This document shows positions 7,937 to 15,955 of a DNA stretch of 64,000 nucleotides, in pieces. A program made the position numbers and the translations under genes. Numbering within the stretch: position 1 is the stretch's first letter; every line of letters starts with the position of its first letter. The notes beneath the pieces were generated by a model. The model was not told the origin of the DNA. It made no database searches and worked only from the letters and a program-made list of their open reading frames with translations. The stretch comes from Alkalibacter rhizosphaerae (GTDB taxonomy: Bacteria > Bacillota > Clostridia > Eubacteriales > Alkalibacteraceae), in NCBI RefSeq assembly GCF_017352215.1, contig NZ_CP071444.1:2385553-2449552 (forward strand). Direction: 5' to 3'.

Positions 7937-8695
7937 TTAGCGATTATCTATTTTTATGGCCAATGTGGCCCAAAAGGTAGGTACGCCATGTTCATGCAAG
8001 AAACCGGATCCGTTGGTATCTTCATACAGGTCCGTCAATTGGAAACCGGCCCGCAGTTGACCCCGGATCTGTTCTTCCAGCGTGTGAGAAAATTGGATGC
8101 CCCAATCTTCTTTCTTTAACATTTCCAGAAGTGCTGGATCCCTTAGGGGATTGAAGGGAAGAGGATATCGGATGGTTCTTTCGTCCGCATCAAACAGAAA
8201 GTTGAAGCCGTTGTCCAAGCCGGCCATCAAGCGTCCGCCGGGTTTCAAGATCCGATAACATTCCTTCCAGACGTCTTCCACATTTTCGATGTAACAGTTG
8301 GAGACAGGGTGGAAGATCAGGTCAAAAGACCCATCAGAAAAGGGAAGTGGTTGGGTCATGTCTCCTCGAACTATTTTGATATAGTAACCCTCCTTGTCGG
8401 CTATTTTAGCTTCCTGTTCCAGTTGCTTTTCCGAGTAGTCAAGAACAGTACAATCAGCTCCGAGAGCAGCAAAAATGGGCATCTGTTGTCCGCCGCCGGA
8501 AGCAAGGCCCAATATTTTTTTCCCGGTCAAATCAGGAAACCATTCTTTGGGAACTGGTTTTGTTGGCGTAAGGACCACCGACCAAATCCCATTTTGTGCA
8601 TTGACAAACTGGTCGTGGCTGATTGGCTGACCCCATTCCCAGCCTTCGTCGACCCACCGGTCGATGATCTTAGCGTTCAATTCTGTATATTTCAT
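7937..8695 (-). CDS. Class I SAM-dependent methyltransferase
   Basis: A 252-residue Methyltransf_11-type enzyme. Motif I is ILGLASGGGQQMP (glycine-rich SAM loop), motif II is CTVLDYSEKQL, and motif post-II is GDMTQPLPFSDGSFDLIFHP; YRILKPGGRLMAG is motif III. N-terminal WVDEGWEWGQPISHDQF is typical of a clostridial subgroup of unknown substrate. The ATG at 8695 has GGAGG six bases upstream, so the longer frame reaching 8764 is not needed. It lies 31 bases downstream of the tocopherol-cyclase-like gene and may be co-transcribed. Substrate unknown. Confidence 0.85.
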   Translation of the reverse strand: MKYTELNAKIIDRWVDEGWEWGQPISHDQFVNAQNGIWSVVLTPTKPVPKEWFPDLTGKKILGLASGGGQQMPIFAALGADCTVLDYSEKQLEQEAKIADKEGYYIKIVRGDMTQPLPFSDGSFDLIFHPVSNCYIENVEDVWKECYRILKPGGRLMAGLDNGFNFLFDADERTIRYPLPFNPLRDPALLEMLKKEDWGIQFSHTLEEQIRGQLRAGFQLTDLYEDTNGSGFLHEHGVPTFWATLAIKIDNR

Positions 8696-8726
8696 GAAAA
8701 CCTCCAAGCATTTAGTAATTATTTTT

Positions 8727-9632
8727 TTACTCCTTGAAATGAACATCGATGGATGCTCGTTCACTTGACAACTCCACTATGGTCTTATTTTTTTTCGTCA
8801 GTCGCAAAACCAGGGAACCTTCCAAGGATTCTTTGATGTATGCTTTCATTTCGCCCTGGACAGGAGAAGCCAATGCAACCGGATCGGCTTGTTTTGCTTC
8901 CAGATCCAACCGATAAGGGCCCTTGGAAATGGATGCTTGGAAACCATCGTTGCTGACGTCAAAATGGGTCATCTTGCTGCCTTCAATGCTGCTAAAGCGA
9001 TACTCTTGCCCTTCATGGTTCAAAACGGCGAAAAAGCCTTTTGCATGCTTTCCCAACATGGGGACGGTGGCATAGCTGAAAACGACAGCACTGTGAGGCC
9101 GGTCGTTTGCCTGGAGCCACACATATTCCTTTGGAAAGCCAGTGCCCCAATCTTTTTCCATGTAGCCGTCTGCATCGGATATTTGGAAAGTTTGGTTTCC
9201 AAACTGCAATGATCCCGAGACTTTGTGATCCATGCTGATGATGGCATGGTTGCACTCGTTGGGGAAGTAACTCAGCCATCCCATGATATTCGGTTTTAAA
9301 AAAGAGACTTGGATGGGAGAAAGATCGCCAAATTGGGAATCACCGAAAACGGCAATGTCGTCCATCTCAAAATCCAGATGCATCCCAGATTCAGATAGTT
9401 TGTTTTTTCCGATTTGCAACTCGAAGGGATCTGAAGTCCAACGTAAGTCCTCGATAGGGTAGGAAATGTAGGCCGTATCGTTTCTAATGTTGTCTTGAAA
9501 TTGTAGAAATGCATGTTTCGTCTTTTCATGGGTCGAATACCCCCAAATGACGGAAAACAGAAGTCCGTTTGCTTCATCATCGATTTTGACAAACCAACCC
9601 TCGAATGCCGCTTTTTTCTTTAAACCGACCAT
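8727..9632 (-). CDS. Tocopherol-cyclase-family (VTE1-like) protein
   Basis: About 301 residues with the landmarks of the tocopherol cyclase family: N-terminal FEGWFVKI, a mid-region GYMEKDWGTGFPKEYVWLQAN, and FFAVLNHEGQEYRF. Plant VTE1 closes the chromanol ring of vitamin E; bacterial members in anaerobes have no known substrate and no tocopherol genes are nearby. The ATG at 9632 lacks a ribosome-binding site, while an in-frame CTG at 9650 lies eight bases after GGGAGG, so translation may begin there, adding six residues (KQFEI follows the initiator). It lies between the YwbE gene and a methyltransferase gene on the same strand. Confidence 0.75.
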   Translation of the reverse strand: MVGLKKKAAFEGWFVKIDDEANGLLFSVIWGYSTHEKTKHAFLQFQDNIRNDTAYISYPIEDLRWTSDPFELQIGKNKLSESGMHLDFEMDDIAVFGDSQFGDLSPIQVSFLKPNIMGWLSYFPNECNHAIISMDHKVSGSLQFGNQTFQISDADGYMEKDWGTGFPKEYVWLQANDRPHSAVVFSYATVPMLGKHAKGFFAVLNHEGQEYRFSSIEGSKMTHFDVSNDGFQASISKGPYRLDLEAKQADPVALASPVQGEMKAYIKESLEGSLVLRLTKKNKTIVELSSERASIDVHFKE

Positions 9633-9683
9633 GATCTCAAATTGTTTCAGTTGAAATTCCTCCCTTCAGTAATGATATTCGTC

Positions 9684-9875
9684 TTAGAGGATCTCTTTGA
9701 CTCTCCCGACGACTTTGTCTTCCAGCATGACTTTGATGCCGTGGGGGTGGGTGGCAGATTTGGTCAGGATCCTCATAACGACTCCTTCCGTTAGGTTGCC
9801 GGAACGTTGGTCTTTCTTTTGCACGACTCTAACGGTAGCGCCGATTTTTATGTTTTCGCGGTTGGTTCCATTCAT
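9684..9875 (-). CDS. ywbE: YwbE family protein
   Basis: A 63-residue protein of the YwbE (DUF2196) family: RENIKIGATVRVVQKKDQRS then LTEGVVMRILTKSATHPHGI. It is a small KOW/SH3-like conserved protein of unknown role. The length fits the family, and AGGAGG lies seven bases before the ATG. It lies 20 bases beyond the end of the LysR gene on the same strand. Confidence 0.88.
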   Translation of the reverse strand: MNGTNRENIKIGATVRVVQKKDQRSGNLTEGVVMRILTKSATHPHGIKVMLEDKVVGRVKEIL

Positions 9876-9895
9876 CGTAAAACCTCCTTACTTAT

Positions 9896-10789
9896 TTATA
9901 TTTGAATCTGGGATTCAATAACTTGATTCAATAACTTGTGGTAAAACAGTTCAATCTTTTCTTTCATCAAGCTGTTGGTTGGATAGATAAAATACAAGGG
10001 CCGTTGAATTGAAAAATTTTCAATATCCAGATAACATAATTCTCCTCTATCCACCTCTTGTTGGGCAACTTCCTTGTACATGAAGGAAACGGCATTGGAT
10101 GTACTTAGAATTTTTTTAATGACGCCAAAGCTGCTGATTTCGTAAATTTTGGAGACCGATGATAGGGAGTCGTTGTTTTGATACAAGTAGTTCTCATAGA
10201 TCTTTCTGGTTCCGGAACCTTCTTCCCTTAAAATCAAGGGATATTCATGTATCTTTGACAGAGTGCTTATTACCCCCTCCAGGGGATGGCCCTTTCTGGC
10301 AACCGGCATAAAGGCAGTAATGCAAAATTCGTGGAAGTCGAAGAGGGATTTGTCAAATATGCCTTCTAAAAAAGCGCAATACAGTTCATTGTTCAACAAC
10401 ATCTCAATGATGGATTTTGTATTTCTCACGGTAAGGGAAAACATCTCGTCATAATGGTCCAAATATGAGCTCAAATAGGAGGGCAGGTAGTAGTCTGCAA
10501 TGGAAAGGGTTGCGCCGATTTTGATCGGCGTTTCCATTTTTTTGATTTGATTGATGAGCTGTTTTTCGTTTGCCCGTTGAAAATTGGAGTAGGTATAGAG
10601 CGATTCGCCCTGCAAGGTCAAATGAACGGATTTCCCGATGATTTCGATCAATTTGCAGTCGTAATATTCTTCCAGTTTTTTTATGTGCTGGGTGACGGCA
10701 GGTTGTGTCAGGTTTAGCTCTGCAGCTGCTTTTGTGTAGTTTTTATATTTCGCGACTTCCAGGAATGTTCGAATTTTGGGGTCCAGCAT
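9896..10789 (-). CDS. LysR-family transcriptional regulator (YeiE-like position)
   Basis: A 297-residue LysR-type regulator. The N-terminal helix-turn-helix is FLEVAKYKNYTKAAAELNLT followed by QPAVTQHIKKLE, and the C-terminal two-lobed effector domain covers roughly residues 90-295. It is transcribed divergently from the YeiH-family exporter, the same arrangement as yeiE/yeiH in enterics, and the 163-base space between them contains a perfect T-N11-A palindrome. It therefore likely controls the exporter and itself. The ATG at 10789 has AAGG about eight bases upstream; a GTG three codons earlier is also possible. The co-inducer is unknown. Confidence 0.85.
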   Translation of the reverse strand: MLDPKIRTFLEVAKYKNYTKAAAELNLTQPAVTQHIKKLEEYYDCKLIEIIGKSVHLTLQGESLYTYSNFQRANEKQLINQIKKMETPIKIGATLSIADYYLPSYLSSYLDHYDEMFSLTVRNTKSIIEMLLNNELYCAFLEGIFDKSLFDFHEFCITAFMPVARKGHPLEGVISTLSKIHEYPLILREEGSGTRKIYENYLYQNNDSLSSVSKIYEISSFGVIKKILSTSNAVSFMYKEVAQQEVDRGELCYLDIENFSIQRPLYFIYPTNSLMKEKIELFYHKLLNQVIESQIQI

Positions 10790-10861
10790 GCCGTACACCT
10801 TCTTCCTTGTTTATTGTAAAGAACCATCAAGTGGATGTATACAATTTTCTTTGAATCGATC

Positions 10862-10876
10862 ATAACATATAGTTAT
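10862..10876. promoter_or_regulatory. LysR-type operator (T-N11-A palindrome)
   Basis: ATAACATATAGTTAT is a perfect 15-base palindrome with the canonical LysR T-N11-A spacing, lying midway between the divergent LysR and YeiH-family genes. Binding by the adjacent regulator is inferred. Confidence 0.6.
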
Positions 10877-10952
10877 TATTGATAACAAACCATAATTAGA
10901 AATTAGCTAAAATTTTCTGTAAAATGGAACAAGACAGTAAAGGAGGGTTCAT

Positions 10953-11969
10953 ATGAATACAATACGATATACCATGCCAGGTTTTGTTCTTAGTGTACTT
11001 GTTGCACTGTTGGCTCGGTGGCTCGAATCAAAATTGCCTGTTCATTTCATTGGAGCTTCGATCATGGCACTTTTTATAGGGATGACGATCAATCATGTTT
11101 TCAAGTTAGGCAAAAAGTTCAAACCGGGCTTGAAATTCACATCCAAGAAAATTCTCAAATTGGCTATTGTCCTATTGGGAGCTTCTTTGAGCATGGGCAC
11201 TATTCTTCATGTAGGTCGATTGTCTTTGACGGTAATGTTTTTTACCCTGTTCACTTGTTTCGGGGCAGGTTATTTTATTGGAAAATGGCTGGGGTTGGAC
11301 TGGAAACTCTCCAACATGATCTCTGCCGGAACCGGCATATGCGGAGGGTCGGCCATTGCTGCAATGGCACCGGTCATAGAGGCAAAAGACAAGGACGTCG
11401 CCTATGCCATGTCTGCCACTTTTTTATTCGATATGGCCATGGTCCTGCTGTTTCCCATCATGGGGAATATGATGGGATTAAGCGACATGGCGTATGGACT
11501 ATGGGCGGGTACTGCAGTGAATGATACCTCCAGTGTTGTTGCTGCCGGTTACGCCTTCAGCGAAGCAGCCGGTGATTTCGCAACCATGGTAAAATTGACT
11601 CGCACACTTACCATTATTCCCGTTGTGCTGATTTTTTCGCTGATCAACGCATACATGAACTCCAAAAAATCTATTGGGAATGAAAGTCAAAAAAAGGTGA
11701 AGATAACCTCCTTGTTCCCATGGTTTATACTTGCATTTATGGGGATGGCACTGATCAACAGTCTTGGATTTTTCCCGGCAGTGTTTGCTGCAGGATCAAA
11801 AAGCATCAGCAAATTCCTGATGGTAACGGCGTTGGCTGCCATCGGATTGAATACGGATATCCATGAGATGAAAAAGTCTGGCATCTCTCCTTTGATCCAT
11901 GGATTCCTTATTTCGGCATTGGTCGTAGTTGTCGCTATAACTGTGGAATACTACATGGGATTGGTCTGA
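10953..11969 (+). CDS. YeiH-family putative sulfate exporter
   Basis: A 338-residue membrane protein of the YeiH family (UPF0324), annotated as putative sulfate exporters and induced in some species during taurine or sulfite metabolism. It has about ten hydrophobic segments, the ISAGTGICGGSAIAAMAPVI signature, and the AGTAVNDTSSVVAAGYAFS motif near the middle. The start has AGGAGGG seven bases upstream. It is controlled from the shared region with the divergent LysR gene. The transported ion is family inference and has little direct support. Confidence 0.85.
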   Translation: MNTIRYTMPGFVLSVLVALLARWLESKLPVHFIGASIMALFIGMTINHVFKLGKKFKPGLKFTSKKILKLAIVLLGASLSMGTILHVGRLSLTVMFFTLFTCFGAGYFIGKWLGLDWKLSNMISAGTGICGGSAIAAMAPVIEAKDKDVAYAMSATFLFDMAMVLLFPIMGNMMGLSDMAYGLWAGTAVNDTSSVVAAGYAFSEAAGDFATMVKLTRTLTIIPVVLIFSLINAYMNSKKSIGNESQKKVKITSLFPWFILAFMGMALINSLGFFPAVFAAGSKSISKFLMVTALAAIGLNTDIHEMKKSGISPLIHGFLISALVVVVAITVEYYMGLV

Positions 11970-11996
11970 AAGATTGCCGGAAACGGCTCTATTTTT
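11970..11996 (+). terminator. Weak terminator after the YeiH-family gene
   Basis: GCCG-GAAA-CGGC, extended by AGA/TCT pairs with a TT bulge, then ATTTTT, directly after the stop codon. The stem is short, so termination strength is uncertain. Confidence 0.45.
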
Positions 11997-12041
11997 CCGA
12001 GACACCACGGAAAATTCAAGATCTTTTGTTGAGATCCGATC

Positions 12042-12869
12042 CTACAGATTAATTTCTAGCAAAATCGGTGTGTGGTCTTGTCTCGGACCTGAGTCGATCA
12101 TTTCAGAGGCAATAACCTTGTCTGCTATGCGATCACTCACCAGCCAATAATCGATTCTCCAGCCAGAATTGTTGATTTTACTAGTTTTCACTCTCTGAGC
12201 CCACCAAGTATAGGTATCTGTGATGTCACCATGCAGATGTCGAAAGGTATCCGTAAACCCTTTATTCAAAAGATTTGTGAAACCTTGACGTTCTTCGTCC
12301 GTAAATCCAGCTGAATTTCGGTTATTGGCAGGATGCGCCAAATCGATCTCTTTGTGGGCCACGTTAAAATCACCTGTCGCAACAACGCACTTGTTCTTAT
12401 CCAGAGCTGCAAGATAATCCGCATATTTGATATCCCAAATCTGACGTTCTTTCAAGCGATTCAATCCATCTCCGGCATTTGGTGTATAAACTTGGGTCAA
12501 AAAGAATTCATCAAACTCCAATGTAATGATCCGACCTTCAAAGTCCATGGTATCCGGAGCATCGATCACTGGATAGGCAACGGATGGTTTCAAATGATTC
12601 TTATATAAGAACATGGTGCCGGCATAACCCTTACGGGCCGGTTCCACAGAACTATTCCAAACAATTTCATATTCCTGAAACTGATCTTTTAAGATTTCCA
12701 AGTGTTTTTTAGTGGGTCCGTTGCTTGGTAGCTTTGTTTCCTGTATAGCAAAAACATCAGGATCATGTTCTGTAATCTTTTTTAATACATCCTTAGATAA
12801 CAAGGCACGTGCTGAATCACCTGTTAGTGCTGCGTTTAAAGAATCGATATTCCATGATATCAACTTCAT
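12042..12869 (-). CDS. xth: Exodeoxyribonuclease III (AP endonuclease)
   Basis: A 275-residue exonuclease III family enzyme, which cuts DNA 5' to abasic sites during base excision repair. Catalytic and metal-binding motifs are visible: the start MKLISWNIDSLNA, the metal-binding acid in AIQETKL, VYTPNAGDGLNRL, GDFNVAHKEIDLA, and GWRIDYWLVS with QDHTPI at the end (the Asp-His catalytic pair). The ATG at 12869 has AGGAGG seven bases upstream, so the longer open frame to 13121 is rejected as overlap with rlmD. It starts 14 bases after rlmD ends, so they form an operon. Confidence 0.93.
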   Translation of the reverse strand: MKLISWNIDSLNAALTGDSARALLSKDVLKKITEHDPDVFAIQETKLPSNGPTKKHLEILKDQFQEYEIVWNSSVEPARKGYAGTMFLYKNHLKPSVAYPVIDAPDTMDFEGRIITLEFDEFFLTQVYTPNAGDGLNRLKERQIWDIKYADYLAALDKNKCVVATGDFNVAHKEIDLAHPANNRNSAGFTDEERQGFTNLLNKGFTDTFRHLHGDITDTYTWWAQRVKTSKINNSGWRIDYWLVSDRIADKVIASEMIDSGPRQDHTPILLEINL

Positions 12870-12882
12870 GATTACTCCTCCT

Positions 12883-14247
12883 CTAATATATCTGTTTTTT
12901 AGTAAGCAGTACCACCGTCTCCACATGTGGCGTATGGGGAAAAAGGTCCACACACTGAATTCTATGCAAGGCATATCCCGCTTCCAGGAAATAGGGCAGA
13001 TCCCGAACCAGGGAGGTGGGCTTGCAGGATACATAAACGAACGTCTTTGGCATGAAATCGATGACCTTCTGAATGGCTTTGGGATGAATCCCATCCCTTG
13101 GCGGATCGAGAATGATGACATCCGGTTTCTTCTCCAGCGTCGCTACTACTTCCATGACATCCCCGCATAGAAAATCTGCATTCTCAATACCATTCATCCT
13201 TGCATTTTCTATGGCTGCATCCACAGCATCCGAAACGATCTCTACTCCGGTAACATGTGCATGGTCCCTGGCCAGTATTTGTGTAATGGTCCCAGTGCCG
13301 CTATACAGATCGAAAATCTGGTCTTCTTTGTCATCTCCTGCATATTCACTGACGACGTCATAAAGCACTCGGGCCCCCAACGTGTTGGTTTGAAAAAAGG
13401 AACGGGGTGTGATCTGAAATCGAAGGCCGTTAAGTTCATCGTAGATATAGCCTTCCCCAAGCAGCAGGTGGGTCTGGTCTGACTGTACCACATCAGCCAT
13501 GGAATCGTTGACCGTGTGAAGAACGCTTTTCAATGTACCTTTAAAAGGAGCATCCCCCAGTGCAGCGAGGAGACCTGCCTGATCAAGGGAGCCGTCGGAG
13601 CTGGTCACCAGTTCCACCAAGATCTCTCCGGTTTGGATCCCTTTTCGTACAACCAGATGCCGCAAGAAACCGGTATGTGTCTTTTTGTGAAAATAATCGT
13701 AGCCTTTGTCCCGACAAAAGGACAGGACTCGTTTGGTGATTTTATTGAAGTCTTCATCGACCAGCATGCATTGGGATGCGTCCACGATGTCGTACATGCT
13801 TCCACGTTTGTGGAGTCCCAACGTCAGTGGACCGTTGATGTATTCATCGCCAAAGGAAAACTCCATTTTGTTTCGATAGAAGAATACATCCGGGGAGGGA
13901 AGGATCCCTTCGTAGTTTTCCGAGGTCACAAAATCTTTCAAGAGTTCTGTGATGAACGTTTCCTTCTGGGTCAGCTGATCCGTATAATCCAAGTGTTGAT
14001 AGGTACAACCACCGCAAATACCAAAGACCGGGCATGGAGGGTCGATTTGATTGGGAGCAGGAGAAACCACTTCCAGCAGAGTCGCTTCAATTTTGCTTTT
14101 TCTCTTTTTTTTGATCCGGACCCGAACTTCCTGTCCTGCCAGTGTATTGTGCACAATAATTTTTTTATCGTCCAAATAGCCGAAGCCTCTATTGGGAAAG
14201 GCCACGTCCTCTATTTGTATAATATGTTCTTCTCCTTTTTTTACCAT
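12883..14247 (-). CDS. rlmD: 23S rRNA (uracil-5-)-methyltransferase, RlmD/RlmCD type
   Basis: A 454-residue RumA/TrmA-family methyltransferase making m5U at position 1939 (and perhaps 747, as the single RlmCD enzyme does in Bacillus). The domain order is an N-terminal TRAM RNA-binding domain (residues 8-65), a 4Fe-4S cysteine set (CPVFGICGGCTYQH plus a later Cys), then the SAM domain (FDLYSGTGTITQIL). The catalytic region is IILDPPRDG and YVSCKPTSLVRDL with the nucleophilic cysteine. AGGAGG lies five bases before the ATG. It is first in an operon with xth. RlmD and RlmCD cannot be separated from sequence alone. Confidence 0.9.
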   Translation of the reverse strand: MVKKGEEHIIQIEDVAFPNRGFGYLDDKKIIVHNTLAGQEVRVRIKKKRKSKIEATLLEVVSPAPNQIDPPCPVFGICGGCTYQHLDYTDQLTQKETFITELLKDFVTSENYEGILPSPDVFFYRNKMEFSFGDEYINGPLTLGLHKRGSMYDIVDASQCMLVDEDFNKITKRVLSFCRDKGYDYFHKKTHTGFLRHLVVRKGIQTGEILVELVTSSDGSLDQAGLLAALGDAPFKGTLKSVLHTVNDSMADVVQSDQTHLLLGEGYIYDELNGLRFQITPRSFFQTNTLGARVLYDVVSEYAGDDKEDQIFDLYSGTGTITQILARDHAHVTGVEIVSDAVDAAIENARMNGIENADFLCGDVMEVVATLEKKPDVIILDPPRDGIHPKAIQKVIDFMPKTFVYVSCKPTSLVRDLPYFLEAGYALHRIQCVDLFPHTPHVETVVLLTKKQIY

Positions 14248-14386
14248 AAGTACCTCCTAAATATCGTATGCTTGATTCATTATAATACAATAGGATGGAT
14301 AGGTGAAGAAAAGAAAAATTAAAAAAAGCTTGAATTTTCTAAAAATTCGGATAAAATGGTTCTATAAGCTTAAAGGAGGCAGATTA

Positions 14387-14986
14387 TTGAAACTGAAATC
14401 GCATGTCGCAATGGCCCACCTGGTGGCGGACCTGCTTGAAAAAAATCGCAATATCATCATTGACCGAAAATCATTGGAACTGGGAGCCGTATATCCGGAT
14501 CTTCATATTTTAAAACGAGTGCCTACTCACAATGTGGAGCAACTATATAAGAATTACCATGTGCAAACCAATAACTTCATCAACAGAACAAACGATTTGA
14601 CTTTGTCCTTTTCCTTAGGGATGATTTCTCACTATGTTTGTGACACGTTTTGCATGCCCCACAATAAAAAAATCAGAAGATATCGTGACTTCAAGGAGCA
14701 TGTTGCCTATGAATTCGTGCTGGCGGATGAAATCGAAAAATTTGAAATGACAGAATCCATAGAAGGCAAAATCTACTGGAAGTCGCTGGAACATTTCGAT
14801 TTTGACCTTGAAACATTTGTGACAACCCAACGGGTAGAGTATTTCCAACAAGCTTCTATTGATCCGGTAGCTCAAGCAAGGACGGATATTGAAAACTCCG
14901 TTCAAGCATGTGCGTTGGTCTTGAAAGGATTTCTAAATGAATTGGAACGGGCGCAATGCCCGGTACTGGAAACCATTATTGCGTAG
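14387..14986 (+). CDS. Zinc-dependent phospholipase C-like protein
   Basis: About 199 residues of the zinc-dependent phospholipase C family. Conserved pieces are KLKSHVAMAHLVADLL, LELGAVYPDLHI, LSLGMISHYVCDTFCMPH and FKEHVAYEFVL, which supply histidines and aspartates for a zinc cluster. Clostridial secreted phospholipases have a signal peptide; this has none, so it is probably cytosolic or only fold-related. A TTG at 14387 is seven bases after AAAGGAGG and is the best start; the longer frame from 14303 adds a basic tail without family similarity. It is followed by a terminator, so it is a single-gene unit. Confidence 0.7.
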   Translation: MKLKSHVAMAHLVADLLEKNRNIIIDRKSLELGAVYPDLHILKRVPTHNVEQLYKNYHVQTNNFINRTNDLTLSFSLGMISHYVCDTFCMPHNKKIRRYRDFKEHVAYEFVLADEIEKFEMTESIEGKIYWKSLEHFDFDLETFVTTQRVEYFQQASIDPVAQARTDIENSVQACALVLKGFLNELERAQCPVLETIIA

Positions 14987-14988
14987 TG

Positions 14989-15011
14989 CGTCGCGAAAGC
15001 GGCGTTTTTTT
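14989..15011 (+). terminator. Terminator after the phospholipase-like gene
   Basis: CGTCGC-GAAA-GCGGCG stem with a stable GAAA tetraloop and seven Ts, three bases after the stop codon. Confidence 0.85.
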
Positions 15012-15078
15012 CTTTTCCGGTAGAAAAAAAACAAAAAAACAGGTAAAATGACGTAAGACTAACAAAAGGAAAGGGGAC

Positions 15079-15879
15079 GTGATCGGATTGCGAACGAAGG
15101 CAAAAGAAGCGAATCGGATCGTCATAAAAATCGGAACATCTTCGATTACATATCCTACAGGCAACATCAACATACAACGGATGGAGGCATTGGCCCGAGT
15201 GATCACGGACCTGGAAAACAGCGGGAAGGATGTCATCCTTGTTTCTTCCGGAGCCATTGGTGCAGGTATGGACAAAATCGGATTAAGCAACAAGCCGACC
15301 TTGCTGAAAGAGAAACAGGCAGCTGCAGCAGTAGGGCAGGCCATATTGATGCAATTGTACCAAAAATTTTTCGGAGAATACAACCAGGCCATAGCGCAGA
15401 TCTTGTTGACAGCGGATGTTTTTCATTCTCCGATCAAAAAGGCAAACACCGTCAACACCTTTGAGACCCTTTTCGAATATGGGGTGGTACCAATTGTCAA
15501 CGAAAATGACGCCATCTCCACAGAAGAGATCCAGGAAGAACGTTTTGGCGACAATGATACCCTCTCCGCCATGGTAGCTGTATTGATGAATGCAGACCTG
15601 TTGATCATTTTATCCGATGTGGAAGGGTTATACAGCGATAATCCCTTAAAAAATCCAGATGCCCATTTGATCCATGCAGTAGAAAAACTCACCGATGAAT
15701 TGATGTGCGTGGCAGGCGGCTCCAATAGCAAGGTAGGAACAGGTGGAATGATCACCAAATTGTGTGCATCAAAAATCACTTCAGCCAAGGGCATTCCTAC
15801 CATATTGGCGAGTTCCAGTGACCTCAAGAATATATACCGCATCCTGGAAGGACAGGATATAGGTACCTTTATCAAATAA
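15079..15879 (+). CDS. proB: Glutamate 5-kinase
   Basis: A 266-residue amino-acid kinase family enzyme that phosphorylates glutamate in the first step of proline synthesis. Motifs: VIKIGTSSIT at the start, VILVSSGAIGAGM, VPIVNENDAIST with GDNDTLSA, and GTGGMITKLCASKI. The usual C-terminal PUA domain (about 90 residues) is absent, so this is the short form. The GTG start follows AAGGGG; a TTG three codons on is possible. No proA or proC is next to it, so the pathway partners are elsewhere. It is a monocistronic gene ending in a terminator. Confidence 0.9.
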   Translation: MIGLRTKAKEANRIVIKIGTSSITYPTGNINIQRMEALARVITDLENSGKDVILVSSGAIGAGMDKIGLSNKPTLLKEKQAAAAVGQAILMQLYQKFFGEYNQAIAQILLTADVFHSPIKKANTVNTFETLFEYGVVPIVNENDAISTEEIQEERFGDNDTLSAMVAVLMNADLLIILSDVEGLYSDNPLKNPDAHLIHAVEKLTDELMCVAGGSNSKVGTGGMITKLCASKITSAKGIPTILASSSDLKNIYRILEGQDIGTFIK

Positions 15880-15905
15880 CATTTGGATATTCTAAGAATC
15901 AGATC

Positions 15906-15937
15906 ATTCCATAACCGAATGTTATGGAATTTTCTTT
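15906..15937 (+). terminator. Terminator after proB
   Basis: Perfect 10-bp stem ATTCCATAAC / GTTATGGAAT with a five-base loop, then TTTCTTTT. Confidence 0.85.
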
Positions 15938-15955
15938 TATACACAAGGAGGAACC

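Noticed and set aside
12870..13121. N-terminal extension of exonuclease III
   Set aside because: The extension is the antisense-like frame of the rlmD end; the real start at 12869 has AGGAGG and the expected MKLISWN start.
13516..14322. 268-codon plus-strand frame
   Set aside because: Antisense to rlmD, which has all its motifs on the minus strand.
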